The notes: generated by a model not told the origin, from the letters alone. Counted from the first letter of the stretch, positions 28,433-39,241 are shown. The stretch: DNA of 64,000 bases from Phaeocystidibacter luteus (GCF_008933115.1 NZ_WBVO01000013.1:1-64000); one strand, 5' to 3'. Translations and numbers: made by a program.

Positions 28433-28984
28433 TTAGATGTTTTCAAACAGTTGCAACAAACTCTTATTCTCTGATTCTGCTGCGAACTGTTTCAATTTAC
28501 TCAATATCAATGATTCGCGAATGGCTCCGATGAGTTCAGCTCCCTCGGTATCCTTTCGAATAGAATCATAATCGGTCTGAACTTGATCTATTTCTCCCTC
28601 TACCTCCAATACGAGCTTCTCCATCTTGAAAATGAGCACCTCAATCTCTTGTGGAGGAACAGCCTTCGAATCTCCAACGAGCGTCTGATTTTTAGCCGTA
28701 AGTGCTCTTTCCAATGAATTGGCGATAGTCGGGTTTTCGAGTTCCGATACCAGGTTGGTCAATTCATTGTTCGGCTCAAGCAAACTGTGAATTCGCGCGA
28801 ACACATCTTTCTGCATGGCCACTTGTAGCATGCCGAAGAGTCTTCCGGTCTTCATGTTCATCACCTGAATGTGCTCAGTGTTCATGTACATAGCCTTGTA
28901 TTCCGACCATGTGTAGAGTAGAAGGGAATATTCGCGTTTGACATTCGCGAAGCGTTCGCTTTTAGAGAGCGATGAATCTGACAT
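28433..28984 (-). CDS. helical protein of unknown function
   Basis: The 183-residue protein is rich in Glu, Lys and Leu and is predicted mostly helical. The part from residue 25 to 75 (LYTWSEYKAMYMNTEH, GMLQVAMQKDVFARIHSLLEP) loosely recalls AbiU2-like HEPN proteins, but the RX4-6H motif of active HEPN RNases is absent, so I do not claim that function. It lies within a co-oriented group of small genes with 8-17 bp gaps. Confidence 0.55.
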   Translation of the reverse strand: MSDSSLSKSERFANVKREYSLLLYTWSEYKAMYMNTEHIQVMNMKTGRLFGMLQVAMQKDVFARIHSLLEPNNELTNLVSELENPTIANSLERALTAKNQTLVGDSKAVPPQEIEVLIFKMEKLVLEVEGEIDQVQTDYDSIRKDTEGAELIGAIRESLILSKLKQFAAESENKSLLQLFENI

Positions 28985-28993
28985 ACAATTGAT

Positions 28994-29329
28994 TTACTTG
29001 GGTTCGAGGCTCATGACATAGGCATGGCTCTCTTTGAGCAGCTCTACAATTCGATCTGGAGTGCTAAATAGCGCTTCAGGAATGAGGATGTAACCCTTCA
29101 TTACTGCTCCGTAGGATCGATAATAGGTCGTATTGAACTCTTGCATGTAGGATTCCTGAACGTCTTTGCTAAAGCGGATTCCTAATTCGGCATCCTTATT
29201 CAGTAAAGAGAACATGTATCCGTTGGTTGAGGTGTAAGGCATCGTTTTGCCCAACCGCTTGAAATCAACACATTGAGCTACGAGTTCATCGTAACGAGCG
29301 AGGTTCAGTTGCCAGAGTTCCTTGTCCAT
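28994..29329 (-). CDS. small TfoX/YjbR-like protein
   Basis: The 111-residue protein resembles TfoX-N or YjbR-like small alpha-beta proteins: GYMFSLLNKDAELGIRFSKD, KGYILIPEALF and an ending SHAYVMSLEPK. This resemblance is by eye and could be wrong. The family has regulatory members linked to competence and many of unknown role. It sits 9 bp upstream of the helical protein gene, on the same strand. Confidence 0.5.
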   Translation of the reverse strand: MDKELWQLNLARYDELVAQCVDFKRLGKTMPYTSTNGYMFSLLNKDAELGIRFSKDVQESYMQEFNTTYYRSYGAVMKGYILIPEALFSTPDRIVELLKESHAYVMSLEPK

Positions 29330-29362
29330 TCTCGAGAGTTTCGGTCAAGGTAAGAACTCTGA

Positions 29363-30193
29363 CTATTCTACACAGCCTTGCTTCATTTTTTCCCAGTCTA
29401 TTTCTGGGGTCATTTCGAGTTTGCCAATCACGTGGGCATTGACCTGTTGGTTGAATACCATCCAATTGATTCCCATGATTTCTTCAAAACGTGACATGTC
29501 CGCTTGCCAAAGTTCTCGGAGCTTATCAATCCCATATTCTTCTCTGATATACTGAATGTAATATGCGGCCTGATGGTAACCGATAATCTCGTCGAGATGA
29601 TAGAAATAGGTGCCGACAAATTCTTGCGGATCATACAAATGGCCGTGCTCGAGCATGAACCGGTAGATTTCCTCAATAGAGTGTCCGTTGCACGACCCTT
29701 GTGCGTAAGTCGCGAGTCCTTCATTCATCCAAGTCAGGTTTCCTTGTGGATATCCCCATGAGGTACAAGAAACCATGTGCATCATTTCGTGTACGATTGG
29801 TGGGCGAGTCACCGCATCGGATGAATCGCTTTCTTCATCGGTGTAGGCTGCCATATGGAGCTGTTTAGTGAACGCATTTGCCGTTCCAGAAGCTCCCATT
29901 CCGGTCCGATCCTTCATCTCATCCCTAGAGGAAACGAAATATACTTTGATGAACTCGTTGTAGTCATCGAGTTCGATGAGCTTCGCATTCTCAATTTTAG
30001 CCTGAATTACTTCTTCTACAAATCGATCTCGCTCTTGTGAGGCCCATCCATCGGTTGGAAATTCGAAGTGCATGTTGGCGGTGTCTTTCACCAGAATCGT
30101 TTGGGTGTTCCACGTGCCGTAATCGGAGGTAGGTTCTTTTGAATCCGTGCACGAGATGAGGGAAATGGTGAGGAGGAATAGAGTTAGGCGCAT
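29363..30193 (-). CDS. zinc-metallopeptidase-like lipoprotein (HExxH gluzincin)
   Basis: The 276-residue protein has a lipoprotein signal (RLTLFLLTISLISC, Cys15 as lipidation site). It carries the zinc motif VHEMMH followed 19 residues after the second His by WMNEGLATY, whose Glu would be the third ligand, as in gluzincin and peptidase-MA-like enzymes. It is probably anchored in a membrane facing the periplasm or surface. I chose the Met at 30193 because the lipobox follows it; the frame opens at 30220. The substrate is unknown. Confidence 0.78.
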   Translation of the reverse strand: MRLTLFLLTISLISCTDSKEPTSDYGTWNTQTILVKDTANMHFEFPTDGWASQERDRFVEEVIQAKIENAKLIELDDYNEFIKVYFVSSRDEMKDRTGMGASGTANAFTKQLHMAAYTDEESDSSDAVTRPPIVHEMMHMVSCTSWGYPQGNLTWMNEGLATYAQGSCNGHSIEEIYRFMLEHGHLYDPQEFVGTYFYHLDEIIGYHQAAYYIQYIREEYGIDKLRELWQADMSRFEEIMGINWMVFNQQVNAHVIGKLEMTPEIDWEKMKQGCVE

Positions 30194-30259
30194 GACATTG
30201 AGATGTTTGAATGCCACCAAACTAGGAATAAATGAAGGTGTGACCTGTTAAAGAAATGC

Positions 30260-32506
30260 TTAACCTTTAATCCAATTCTGAAGTTCAGATACCAAAGTGG
30301 ATAGCACAAGTGGCTTTTTGAGGTACGCATTCATACCCGCTTCCAGGCATCTTTCTTTTTCTCCTTCAAGTGTTTCAGCCGTAAGCGCAATGATTGGAGA
30401 ATCGATATTGGCTTCCACCTCCCGGATTTTTCGAGCTGCATCATACCCGCTTAACTTGGGCATTTGAATGTCCATCAAAGTCAGGTCTGGCTGAAGAGCT
30501 GCGAATTGCTCAACTGCGGCCTCACCATCTGCAGCTTCGAAAATCAACGCGCTCGGTAGAAGTTTCGTGAGCATTGTCTTGGCCAGAATTCTATTGGTAC
30601 GGTTGTCGTCAACAATTAGAATTTTATGCTCCTGGTAGGATAGGACATTGTTTGCACTTGGGACTTCAGCCTTTTTGATCGTTGTATTTTCATCTGCAAG
30701 CAGAGCTAAAAGCTTAAATAACCTACTTGAAGTAATGGGCTTGTTCAATGCTTTTGATATACCTAGCTCCGAATATCGAGGTGAAATTTCATCGTCCGTG
30801 CTAAGGCTGTGCAACAGTATGATTTTCAACCGCTCTTGGTCATAACCGAGCTCGCCGCGGACCTTCTCAATAAATTCAAGTCCATTCATGTACGGCATGT
30901 GAAAGTCGGAAATGACTAAATCCGTTTTGTTTTTCGATAAAAAGTCCAACGCACTCATGCCGTCGTAGCAGGAAGTTGAATCAATGTTTTGTAGGCGCAA
31001 CATTTCTTCGAGAATCTCGCAATTCTTGTGGTTGTCATCTACAATTAAGATGTGCTTGTATTTACTCAGAAGCGAGGATTCTTCCGAGGTCGTCATGCCC
31101 ACGTCCTCTCCTGTCGCGTTTAATGTGAAGTAGAACGTACTTCCTTCTCCCACGGTGCTTGTCAATTCAAGCTGCGAGTTCATCAAGTTTAGCAGGCTAT
31201 TTGAAATAGATAATCCAAGTCCTGTTCCGCCGAATTTTCTAGTAGTAGAAGCATCTTCCTGCGAGAATGCTTCGAAGATTTTTTTCTGTTTACTCGGATT
31301 GATTCCAATTCCCGTGTCTTGAACAGAGAAGAGAATTTCATATTGATTCTCATTCGTCGATACCACCTTAACCTCAAGGAAGATGTGACCCTTTTCGGTG
31401 AATTTCACTGCATTTCCCATCAAATTGATGAGAACCTGGCGAAGTCTAATGGGATCTACATAAAGGTAGTTTGGAAGGTCCGTACTCTGTCTCAAGAGCA
31501 ATTCAATGTTCTTTTCATTGGTCTTGAATCGGACAATGTCCACAATTTGTTGACACAAAGCAGAGATGTCAGTTTTCTCGAGCGACAGCTCCAGCTTGCC
31601 TGCTTCAATTTTCGAGAAATCGAGAATGTCGTTCAGCAAGTCGAGTAGGGAGTCGGCAGATTGACTGACGTATTCGAGGTATTGCTTTTGATTCGGATCG
31701 AGGTCTGACTTTAGCACGATATCGCTGAAGCCAATCACACTGTTCAAAGGGGTGCGAATCTCGTGGCTCATGTTCGCCAAGAAGTTTGACTTGGCTTCGC
31801 TTGCGGCTTCGGCGGCGATTTTTGCTTTGCCCAATTCTTCGTTTTTGGAAGTGAGGGCGGTGATGAACTTCCTTATTCGGCGGGTAGTTGGAAGAAAAAT
31901 CAGGATTGCTTCGAGCACGAGAATGGTGAGAGAAAACAGGAGTAGGTAGAGCTCCGCCGACTTCATTCCCAGTACTTTGGCAGAGGCCTCGCTTTCGTAT
32001 TGTTTTACAATTCCATTCATGCGAGGCAGAAATTGAGCTTCTTGGTTCAAGAGCATATCGATGAGCATAGGAGCTTCATCGTCAGCAACCTCTTGATTGA
32101 GTAGTTTTTCGACCACTAACTTCATGCCTTGATAGGAAGGTTGAAGCTCGTTGTACAAAAGCACTACTTCTGGAGAGTTGTAATCGTTGGGTATACCTAG
32201 GCTGTCGTTTCCCGACATCAAAGCCTCATGCGCGTAGGTCCATTCGGCATAATCCATTTCCAACTGAAAGGTGTTGGAAGTGGAGGAAGATGAATCACGA
32301 CGGTTTAGAAGAAGGAGGGCGTCCTTCGCTATCTTCTGACTGAGCATTCGTTGTCGACCTGCGAGGTTTATCACCACTGCATCTGAGCGCTGGGATTCGA
32401 CCGAATTACCAATAATGAAATAACTGGTGAGAATCGAAGAAGCGATGAGTAGCAGGGCAATAACGTAACGGCCTGCCAGGCTGCGAATGAATTGGTGGTC
32501 CGTCAT
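30260..32506 (-). CDS. hybrid sensor histidine kinase with two receiver domains
   Basis: The 748-residue protein has a membrane helix at 13-32, a periplasmic helical sensor region with the PilJ/NarX-like P-box motif NLAGRQRMLSQKIAK (47-61), and a second helix at about 186-205. The HisKA domain follows, with the phosphorylated His248 in NMSHEIRTPLN, then a HATPase (DTGIGI, FGGTGLGLSIS). Two receiver domains follow, each with a phospho-acceptor Asp (VISDFHMP and LMDIQMP). No Hpt domain or partner regulator is next to it. A serA terminator precedes it. It may sense a small anion such as nitrate, which is an inference from the P-box only. Confidence 0.92.
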   Translation of the reverse strand: MTDHQFIRSLAGRYVIALLLIASSILTSYFIIGNSVESQRSDAVVINLAGRQRMLSQKIAKDALLLLNRRDSSSSTSNTFQLEMDYAEWTYAHEALMSGNDSLGIPNDYNSPEVVLLYNELQPSYQGMKLVVEKLLNQEVADDEAPMLIDMLLNQEAQFLPRMNGIVKQYESEASAKVLGMKSAELYLLLFSLTILVLEAILIFLPTTRRIRKFITALTSKNEELGKAKIAAEAASEAKSNFLANMSHEIRTPLNSVIGFSDIVLKSDLDPNQKQYLEYVSQSADSLLDLLNDILDFSKIEAGKLELSLEKTDISALCQQIVDIVRFKTNEKNIELLLRQSTDLPNYLYVDPIRLRQVLINLMGNAVKFTEKGHIFLEVKVVSTNENQYEILFSVQDTGIGINPSKQKKIFEAFSQEDASTTRKFGGTGLGLSISNSLLNLMNSQLELTSTVGEGSTFYFTLNATGEDVGMTTSEESSLLSKYKHILIVDDNHKNCEILEEMLRLQNIDSTSCYDGMSALDFLSKNKTDLVISDFHMPYMNGLEFIEKVRGELGYDQERLKIILLHSLSTDDEISPRYSELGISKALNKPITSSRLFKLLALLADENTTIKKAEVPSANNVLSYQEHKILIVDDNRTNRILAKTMLTKLLPSALIFEAADGEAAVEQFAALQPDLTLMDIQMPKLSGYDAARKIREVEANIDSPIIALTAETLEGEKERCLEAGMNAYLKKPLVLSTLVSELQNWIKG

Positions 32507-32554
32507 GCGATGCTCAAGTTAAAAAAACCTGAAATTGAATAGGTTAATTCAGAA

Positions 32555-32587
32555 ATAAAAAAGGCGTGGAGATATTCCCCACGCCTT
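32555..32587 (-). terminator. terminator after serA
   Basis: A 9-bp perfect stem, AAGGCGTGG (32561-32569) with CCACGCCTT (32579-32587), and an A-rich run to its left give a U-tract on the minus strand. It lies about 35 bp beyond the serA stop and isolates the kinase gene. Confidence 0.85.
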
Positions 32588-32621
32588 ATATACGGTTCTA
32601 AAACCAGTATGGATTATTCGC

Positions 32622-33575
32622 TTAAGCTGGAACGCTTTCGTTGATGATATCAGCGATTTCCATTCCAATGCGGTCTTGCGCTTCTACAGTGGCGGCGCCA
32701 ATGTGCGGGCTCAAGCTCACGTAGCGGTTCATTAGAACTTGCATGGCAGGGTTTGGCTCATTTACAAACACGTCAAGTGCCGCGCCTGCAATGTGACCAT
32801 CTTCCAAAGCTGCAAGAAGTGCAACCTCGTCAATGGTGCCACCACGAGCAGTATTCACGATGTATGAACCCTTCTTCATCTTTTTCAATTCCGCTTCGCC
32901 GATGATGGTTTTACCAGCACCGCTCACGTGAAGTGAAACGAAGTCGCTCTTTGCAAGTAGCTCGTCCATCGACAAATTTTCGATGCTATAATCGATGCTT
33001 GCACCGTTCGCGAAGGTCAATGTGATGTCAACATTCTCCCCGTTGCGGTCGTGGCAAATAACATTCATGCCAACACCAACGGCCATTTTAGCCAAGGCCT
33101 GACCGATACGTCCGCATCCGATGATGCCGATCGTTTTTCCGCTTAGCTCAGAACCTTTTCCGTAGGCTTTTTTCAAATCCTTGAACTTGGTTTCGCCTTC
33201 GAGTGGCATTTGACGGTTGCTGTCGTGAAGGAAGCGAACCATGCCCCACAAGTGAGCCATTACCAATTCGGCAACGCTTTGAGAAGAGGAAGCAGGTGTG
33301 TTGAACACGTTGATGCCTTTTTCACGGGCGTATTCTACATCGATATTATCCATTCCTACGCCGCCTCGACCAATCATTTTAAGATTTGGACAAGCGTCGA
33401 TGATGTCCTTACGAATCTTCGTTGCGCTGCGCACGAGAACTACGTCAACGTTGTTTTCAGCGATGTAATTGGCCAATTGTTCTTGAGCAACTTTTGTTTC
33501 GAGCACTTCGTGACCCGCTGCTTCAAGAGCTTCTTTACCGTTGGCTGCAATTCCGTCGTTTGCTAGAATCTTCAT
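32622..33575 (-). CDS. serA: D-3-phosphoglycerate dehydrogenase, short type
   Basis: SerA oxidises 3-phosphoglycerate to 3-phosphohydroxypyruvate, the first step of serine synthesis. At 317 residues it lacks the C-terminal ACT domain that gives serine feedback in longer forms. The NAD site GIIGCGRIGQALAKMA, the family segment GRGGVGMDNID and the catalytic His in LSPHIGAAT are present. It follows serC by 18 bp and ends in a terminator, forming a two-gene serine operon. Confidence 0.93.
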   Translation of the reverse strand: MKILANDGIAANGKEALEAAGHEVLETKVAQEQLANYIAENNVDVVLVRSATKIRKDIIDACPNLKMIGRGGVGMDNIDVEYAREKGINVFNTPASSSQSVAELVMAHLWGMVRFLHDSNRQMPLEGETKFKDLKKAYGKGSELSGKTIGIIGCGRIGQALAKMAVGVGMNVICHDRNGENVDITLTFANGASIDYSIENLSMDELLAKSDFVSLHVSGAGKTIIGEAELKKMKKGSYIVNTARGGTIDEVALLAALEDGHIAGAALDVFVNEPNPAMQVLMNRYVSLSPHIGAATVEAQDRIGMEIADIINESVPA

Positions 33576-33593
33576 GTTTCGGTTTTTCTCGAT

Positions 33594-34664
33594 TTATGCT
33601 TTGCGCTCTAGTTCGCGCATGATTTCTAATAGGGCTTCCACACTAGAAAGTGGAAGTGCATTGTACATGGAAGCGCGGTAACCACCTACAGATCGGTGTC
33701 CGTTCAATCCGTTGATTCCGCCTTCTTTCAACATGTTGTCGAAGCTCTCTTTGTGAGCCGATTCATCGTTCAACAAGAAGCAAGCGTTCATATACGAGCG
33801 ATCTTCAACTGCGGCTGTTCCCGCGAATAACGGGTTGCGGTCAATCTCTCCGTAAAGCAACTCTGCTTTTTGGTTGTTGATGTTTTCGATCCAGTCAATT
33901 CCACCGTTTTCTTTCAACCAACGAAGGGTAAGCATGCTGGTGTAGATGGCAAATACCGGTGGGGTATTGAACATTGACTCCTTCGCAATGTGGGTGTTGT
34001 AGTCCAACATGGTAGGAATCTTACGACCCGTTTTGCCAAGGATTTCATCCTTAACCACAACGAGCGTGGTTCCAGCAGGTCCCATGTTTTTCTGAGCACC
34101 AGCATAAATGAGGTCGAACTGAGAAAAGTCGAGGTTACGGCTGAAAATATCGGATGACATATCACAAACGTTCAAGCAATTCACTTTCGGGAAGCTCTTC
34201 ATTTGTGTGCCATAAATGGTGTTGTTTGAGGTAGAGTGGAAGTAATCTGCGTCAGCAGGAACCTCATACCCTTTTGGAATGTAACTGAAATTCTTATCAG
34301 AAGAATTGCCAACTACAGTCACATCACCGAAAGCTTCCGCTTCTTGACGAGCTTTCTTTGCCCACGTTCCCGTCTCGAGGTAGGCTGCCTTTCCCCCTTC
34401 TTTCATGAGGTTGTAAGGAACCATGAGGAATTCAAGGCTTGCGCCACCTTGTAGGAACAATACGCTGTAACCTTCAGGAAGGCCCATCAATTCTTTCACC
34501 AACGCCATGGCCTCATCCATAACAGCAACAACGTTCTTAGAACGGTGACTGATTTCGATAAGAGACAGGTTGAGGTCGTCGAAGTTGAGAATAGCTTCTG
34601 AAGCTTGCTTAAGGACAGATTCCGGTAGGATACACGGACCTGCAGAGAAGTTGTGTTTCTTCAT
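33594..34664 (-). CDS. serC: phosphoserine aminotransferase
   Basis: SerC turns 3-phosphohydroxypyruvate and glutamate into phosphoserine. The 356 residues carry HNFSAGPCILP, LFLQGGASLEF, the PLP-lysine segment DLIYAGAQKNMGPAG and GHRSVGGYRASMYNALP. A -7 box (TACTTTTG on the minus strand, 34694-34701) stands 29 nt upstream of the ATG. It leads the serC-serA pair. Confidence 0.97.
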   Translation of the reverse strand: MKKHNFSAGPCILPESVLKQASEAILNFDDLNLSLIEISHRSKNVVAVMDEAMALVKELMGLPEGYSVLFLQGGASLEFLMVPYNLMKEGGKAAYLETGTWAKKARQEAEAFGDVTVVGNSSDKNFSYIPKGYEVPADADYFHSTSNNTIYGTQMKSFPKVNCLNVCDMSSDIFSRNLDFSQFDLIYAGAQKNMGPAGTTLVVVKDEILGKTGRKIPTMLDYNTHIAKESMFNTPPVFAIYTSMLTLRWLKENGGIDWIENINNQKAELLYGEIDRNPLFAGTAAVEDRSYMNACFLLNDESAHKESFDNMLKEGGINGLNGHRSVGGYRASMYNALPLSSVEALLEIMRELERKA

Positions 34665-34693
34665 GACAAATTTGGTTGCCTGTTTAGCTGTTG

Positions 34694-34701
34694 CAAAAGT
34701 A
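34694..34701 (-). promoter_or_regulatory. serC-serA -7 box
   Basis: TACTTTTG on the minus strand matches TAnnTTTG, 29 nt before the serC ATG. The -33 element is not clear. Confidence 0.5.
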
Positions 34702-34753
34702 GCAATTTGAAGACGGCTAGCAGGTTAACCGAACGTGAAATAAAAAAAGGGGA

Positions 34754-35650
34754 TTATTGCCGACGAGGACCTAAGTCTGTGGGCACGTTTGAGTCTGGCG
34801 GAAGCGTTTCCATTTCATTTTCAAACTGGATGCCTTCTTCCAAATGCCAGTTTTCGTCTTCCCATCGCAAACCATCATAGGTGAAGTCAGGTCCGTATGA
34901 TATGTACAGCCCTTTCTGGGCGGCGTCTGGCGGGGCAACATGATCCATGATGATGCCTTTGAAATTGGAATCCCACTGCATCATGGCGCCGTACTCTGCA
35001 GAATAGTACATCATGAGTCGGTAAGGCGGCATGCTGTTTTCAAAGTCGTTGAACGTCCCAACTTTGAACGATTTAGAACCGAACCTTACGAGTCCGTCGG
35101 TGAAGGTGACGGCGTCAATAAATTTCATTTGAAGCTGGGCAGATTCTGATCTGTACCCTAGCAGGAAATACACGGTTTGGTCGTCTTTCTCTTGTTCTAT
35201 AATGTCGTAGTACAAACCACCAAACCACTGAGTTGGTGGAAGTAGGCGAAAGGTGAGCGCTCTGCCGCCCATGGCATTGTCGATTAGTTCAATGTGCTTG
35301 TACTCTTCGCCACCGTCATAAATGAGGTACCCGTGGTGAGCATAGGTGAGGTTCCGTTGCGGAACCATGAAAGTGAAGAGTCGAAGGTGCTCGTCGGGCG
35401 ATTGGAGAATCGACATGTTTGAAACACCGTCGAATGTAAAGTTCATCGCTTCGGGATAGGAGCAAATTTCGTCAAGCGCATCGATGAACTTCTGTGCGGC
35501 CTCATTGCGCTCTTCCTGTGTGGGGAGCATTCTGCTGTTCTGACCCTCCTCTTTGAGAATTGGCAGAAGGGCATTGTACACGCTGTCGGCCTCTTGGGCC
35601 CACAGTGAGATAGTCAATACCGAAAGCAATAGGGTGGAGTATAATCTCAT
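34754..35650 (-). CDS. secreted protein of unknown function
   Basis: The 298-residue protein has a signal peptide (MRLYSTLLLSVLTISLWAQ) and a mature part with many aromatic residues and repeated short strands (LRLFTFMVPQRNLTYAHHGYLIYDGG, GLYYDIIEQEKDDQ). No catalytic motif is visible. Homologues of such exported proteins are common in Bacteroidota without known role. It lies between ferredoxin and serC on the same strand. Confidence 0.65.
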   Translation of the reverse strand: MRLYSTLLLSVLTISLWAQEADSVYNALLPILKEEGQNSRMLPTQEERNEAAQKFIDALDEICSYPEAMNFTFDGVSNMSILQSPDEHLRLFTFMVPQRNLTYAHHGYLIYDGGEEYKHIELIDNAMGGRALTFRLLPPTQWFGGLYYDIIEQEKDDQTVYFLLGYRSESAQLQMKFIDAVTFTDGLVRFGSKSFKVGTFNDFENSMPPYRLMMYYSAEYGAMMQWDSNFKGIIMDHVAPPDAAQKGLYISYGPDFTYDGLRWEDENWHLEEGIQFENEMETLPPDSNVPTDLGPRRQ

Positions 35651-35687
35651 GATGGCTACAACGCAAGTACTACGCCAGAAGTATAAA

Positions 35688-35740
35688 CCGAGACGCCGCT
35701 TAGTGCAAGCTGAGAGGATACGTCTCAGGCGACGCCTCGG
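35688..35740 (-). terminator. nested hairpin after ferredoxin
   Basis: A 12-bp outer stem (35688-35699 with 35729-35740) encloses a 6-bp inner hairpin (CTGAGA/TCTCAG). The outer stem has two mismatches on the plus strand, but in the minus-strand RNA both become G-U pairs. So the structure belongs to the minus-strand transcript, 6 bp past the ferredoxin stop. The downstream tail is only weakly U-rich, so it may be a terminator or a stabilising 3' end. Confidence 0.55.
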
Positions 35741-35746
35741 AATTTT

Positions 35747-37179
<1,433 letters not shown>

Positions 37180-37186
<7 letters not shown>

Positions 37187-38667
37187 CGTTCGTATGCGCC
37201 GACGTCGGGATTGTTCACCCGACTGACCTTGACGATATCGTTGGGCACACCTTGAGCGATGGTTGGATTCGCCACGTCTAATGCCGGCGAAATGCTGTCG
37301 AGCTGATAATTCTGATTTTGAAAATCCTCGAAGCGCGGATCGGTGTCAAGGGTGCAATTCGTAAACAGATTCTGATCCTCTCGATCAAATGCATTGTCGA
37401 TTGGGTTTTCTTCTAGTCGTATAAAGCAATCGACGAATTGAAAGTTCAAATCGGCCGCATTGTCTAGGCCCACACCGAATTCTACTCTTCTGTTTCCGTA
37501 AACGATGGTGTTCTCGAATTGGGCACTTTCAATGTCGCGTACAAACCTAGTACCCGGACTTGTTTCAAAATAATTGAAGAGCCCAATAGATGGAGTACTT
37601 CTTCCGCCAACGGAGTAATTCGCGAAAGTGCAATGGATGAAGTCGTAATTGCCGCCAAGCGCATAAAGCCCATATACTCCGCTGTTCCCAACCACTACAT
37701 TACGGGCTTGAACGTTGGCATAGCCGCCATAAATTCCCACTCGGCTTGAGTTGAGGACCTGAGCATTTTCTACCAGAAGATTCGGTGCCGCGGCAGTTGT
37801 ACTGTCTACCCGTAAAGCTGTAGTAGCATTTTTTATAATGGTGTTCCGAATCACGTTTCCAGTGCTTCCGCTTTGAATAAAGATACCTCCCAGAATTCCG
37901 CCCCACTGCCCTGGAACATTCTCGTAGAAAGGTTCGAGTCTATCCCCTTGAACGACGATGGGGTCGCTATCAATATTTCCGAGATCGCCACCATCCATGA
38001 GTAATTGTCCGCCCCCAGTAACCCATAAGCCACTTTGAGAATGAAAGTGAAGTTCCACACCGGGCTGGACATTCAGAACGCAACCACTATCTACAACGGC
38101 ATATCCATAAACTACGTGTGGCTTATCAGCGGCCCAGGTAGAGTTGCAATCGAGAACTGAATATGGAATTCGGATGTCGGGGAACGGTTCGGGCTGTGGG
38201 ATGACTAGCACATTGGTGGGATAATAGAAATGTGCGTCGCGAGCTAGGGTTACAAGATCAACATCTTGAATGTTGCCCAGTGTATTAAAGATGATAGAAT
38301 CGGTGTAGAGAATTTCGTTAGACAGGCCAACATCGGCAGTAACTTCGATTCGTATGGTGATGCTGTCCTTTGCGAGAAGTTCAACATCGGTGATGTTCTT
38401 TGTTGGAGTACCGTTGACGTTCAGTCGGTAATAGCTTGCATTGCCTCTGCCAAGTGAAATGCGATCGATGTAGACATCTTCATTGGTAGGGTTGAACACG
38501 CGAAGTGTTCGGGTGGATGACCCTACCTGGGTGAATACGGTGTCGAGAAAGATAGTGTCGGCCGAGAAACGTAAGTCAACACTCTGGCGCACAAAGTCTT
38601 GTTCTTTGCGGCAGGAGCCGAGGAATATCATCCCGAGGATGAAAAGGGGTAAGAGTAGTCTTTTCAC
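37180..38667 (-). CDS. lipoprotein with right-handed beta-helix repeats
   Basis: The 495-residue protein has a lipoprotein signal (LLPLFILGMIFLGSC, Cys19). An N-terminal beta-sandwich-like part follows, and from about residue 180 a run of parallel-beta-helix turns (GGQLLMDGGDLG, NVIRNTIIKNATTALRV, SRVGIYGGYANVQARNVVVGN). Such surface lipoproteins may bind or cut polysaccharides, but no active site is visible. The start codon is GTG at 38667, which places the lipobox correctly and lies 5 nt from a perfect -7 box. Confidence 0.82.
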
Positions 38668-38672
38668 GTTGT

Positions 38673-38680
38673 CAAAGATA
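38673..38680 (-). promoter_or_regulatory. -7 box of the beta-helix lipoprotein gene
   Basis: TATCTTTG on the minus strand lies only 5 nt (38668-38672) before the GTG start codon, so the mRNA should be leaderless or nearly so. Confidence 0.6.
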
Positions 38681-38800
38681 AGTAAGCGCGGTACAGGAGG
38701 CTAACTCGAAATGGTGAAAGAAATTATGCAGACCTTTGCGGGAGTCGAATAACTTGCATGCCAGACACTTGGGAGAAGCATAATCTTCAATTCAAATGTA

Positions 38801-38830
38801 TTGGTATTAAAGAAATTTGAATTAATTTTG
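38801..38830 (+). promoter_or_regulatory. rpmE promoter
   Basis: TTGG (38801-38804) as the -33 element and TAATTTTG (38823-38830) as a perfect -7 box are 18 bp apart. This gives a leader of about 55 nt before the rpmE ATG, unusually long next to the very short leaders of several neighbours. Confidence 0.75.
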
Positions 38831-38891
38831 CCGTCCGCTTTCGGAAATAAATGGGATTGGGGCCAAAACCTCAGTCATAAAGAATAGAAAA

Positions 38892-39143
38892 ATGAAACAA
38901 GGAATTCACCCAGAGAACTATCGTATGGTTTGCTTCAAGGACATGGGTACTGAAGATTACTTCATCACTCGTTCTTGCGCGAACACGAAAGACACTATCG
39001 AAATTGAAGGAACAGAGTATCCTTTGGTGAAGATGGAAATTTCTGCTTACTCACACCCATTCTACACTGGTAAGGTGAAGATGATCGACACCGCAGGTCG
39101 TGTGGACAAGTTCCGCAACCGATACGCGAAGTTCAAGAAGTAA
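38892..39143 (+). CDS. rpmE: 50S ribosomal protein L31, type B
   Basis: The 83-residue L31 starts [20 protein letters not shown] and ends in the family motif [21 protein letters not shown]. The zinc-binding CxxC pair of type A L31 is missing, and the length is that of the type B, zinc-independent form. A strong terminator follows directly. It is the last gene before the repeat region. Confidence 0.96.
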   Translation: MKQGIHPENYRMVCFKDMGTEDYFITRSCANTKDTIEIEGTEYPLVKMEISAYSHPFYTGKVKMIDTAGRVDKFRNRYAKFKK

Positions 39144-39168
39144 GCGAATTTCACTTACAGCATATGAG

Positions 39169-39199
39169 AATCCCGACGGAAACGTTGGGATTTTTTTTT
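39169..39199 (+). terminator. rpmE terminator
   Basis: The stem AATCCCGACG (39169-39178), loop GAAA and CGTTGGGATT (39183-39192), with one G-U pair, is followed by T through 39199. It is a classic intrinsic terminator 26 bp past the rpmE stop. Confidence 0.93.
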
Positions 39200-39241
39200 G
39201 GATGGAGGGAGGACCTCACACAGAGACACGGAGGGCACGGA

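Noticed and set aside
28433-28984. A possible AbiU2-like HEPN antiphage protein.
   Set aside because: The resemblance is confined to a short helical stretch and the catalytic RX4-6H motif is missing. Calling it a defence gene would go beyond the sequence.
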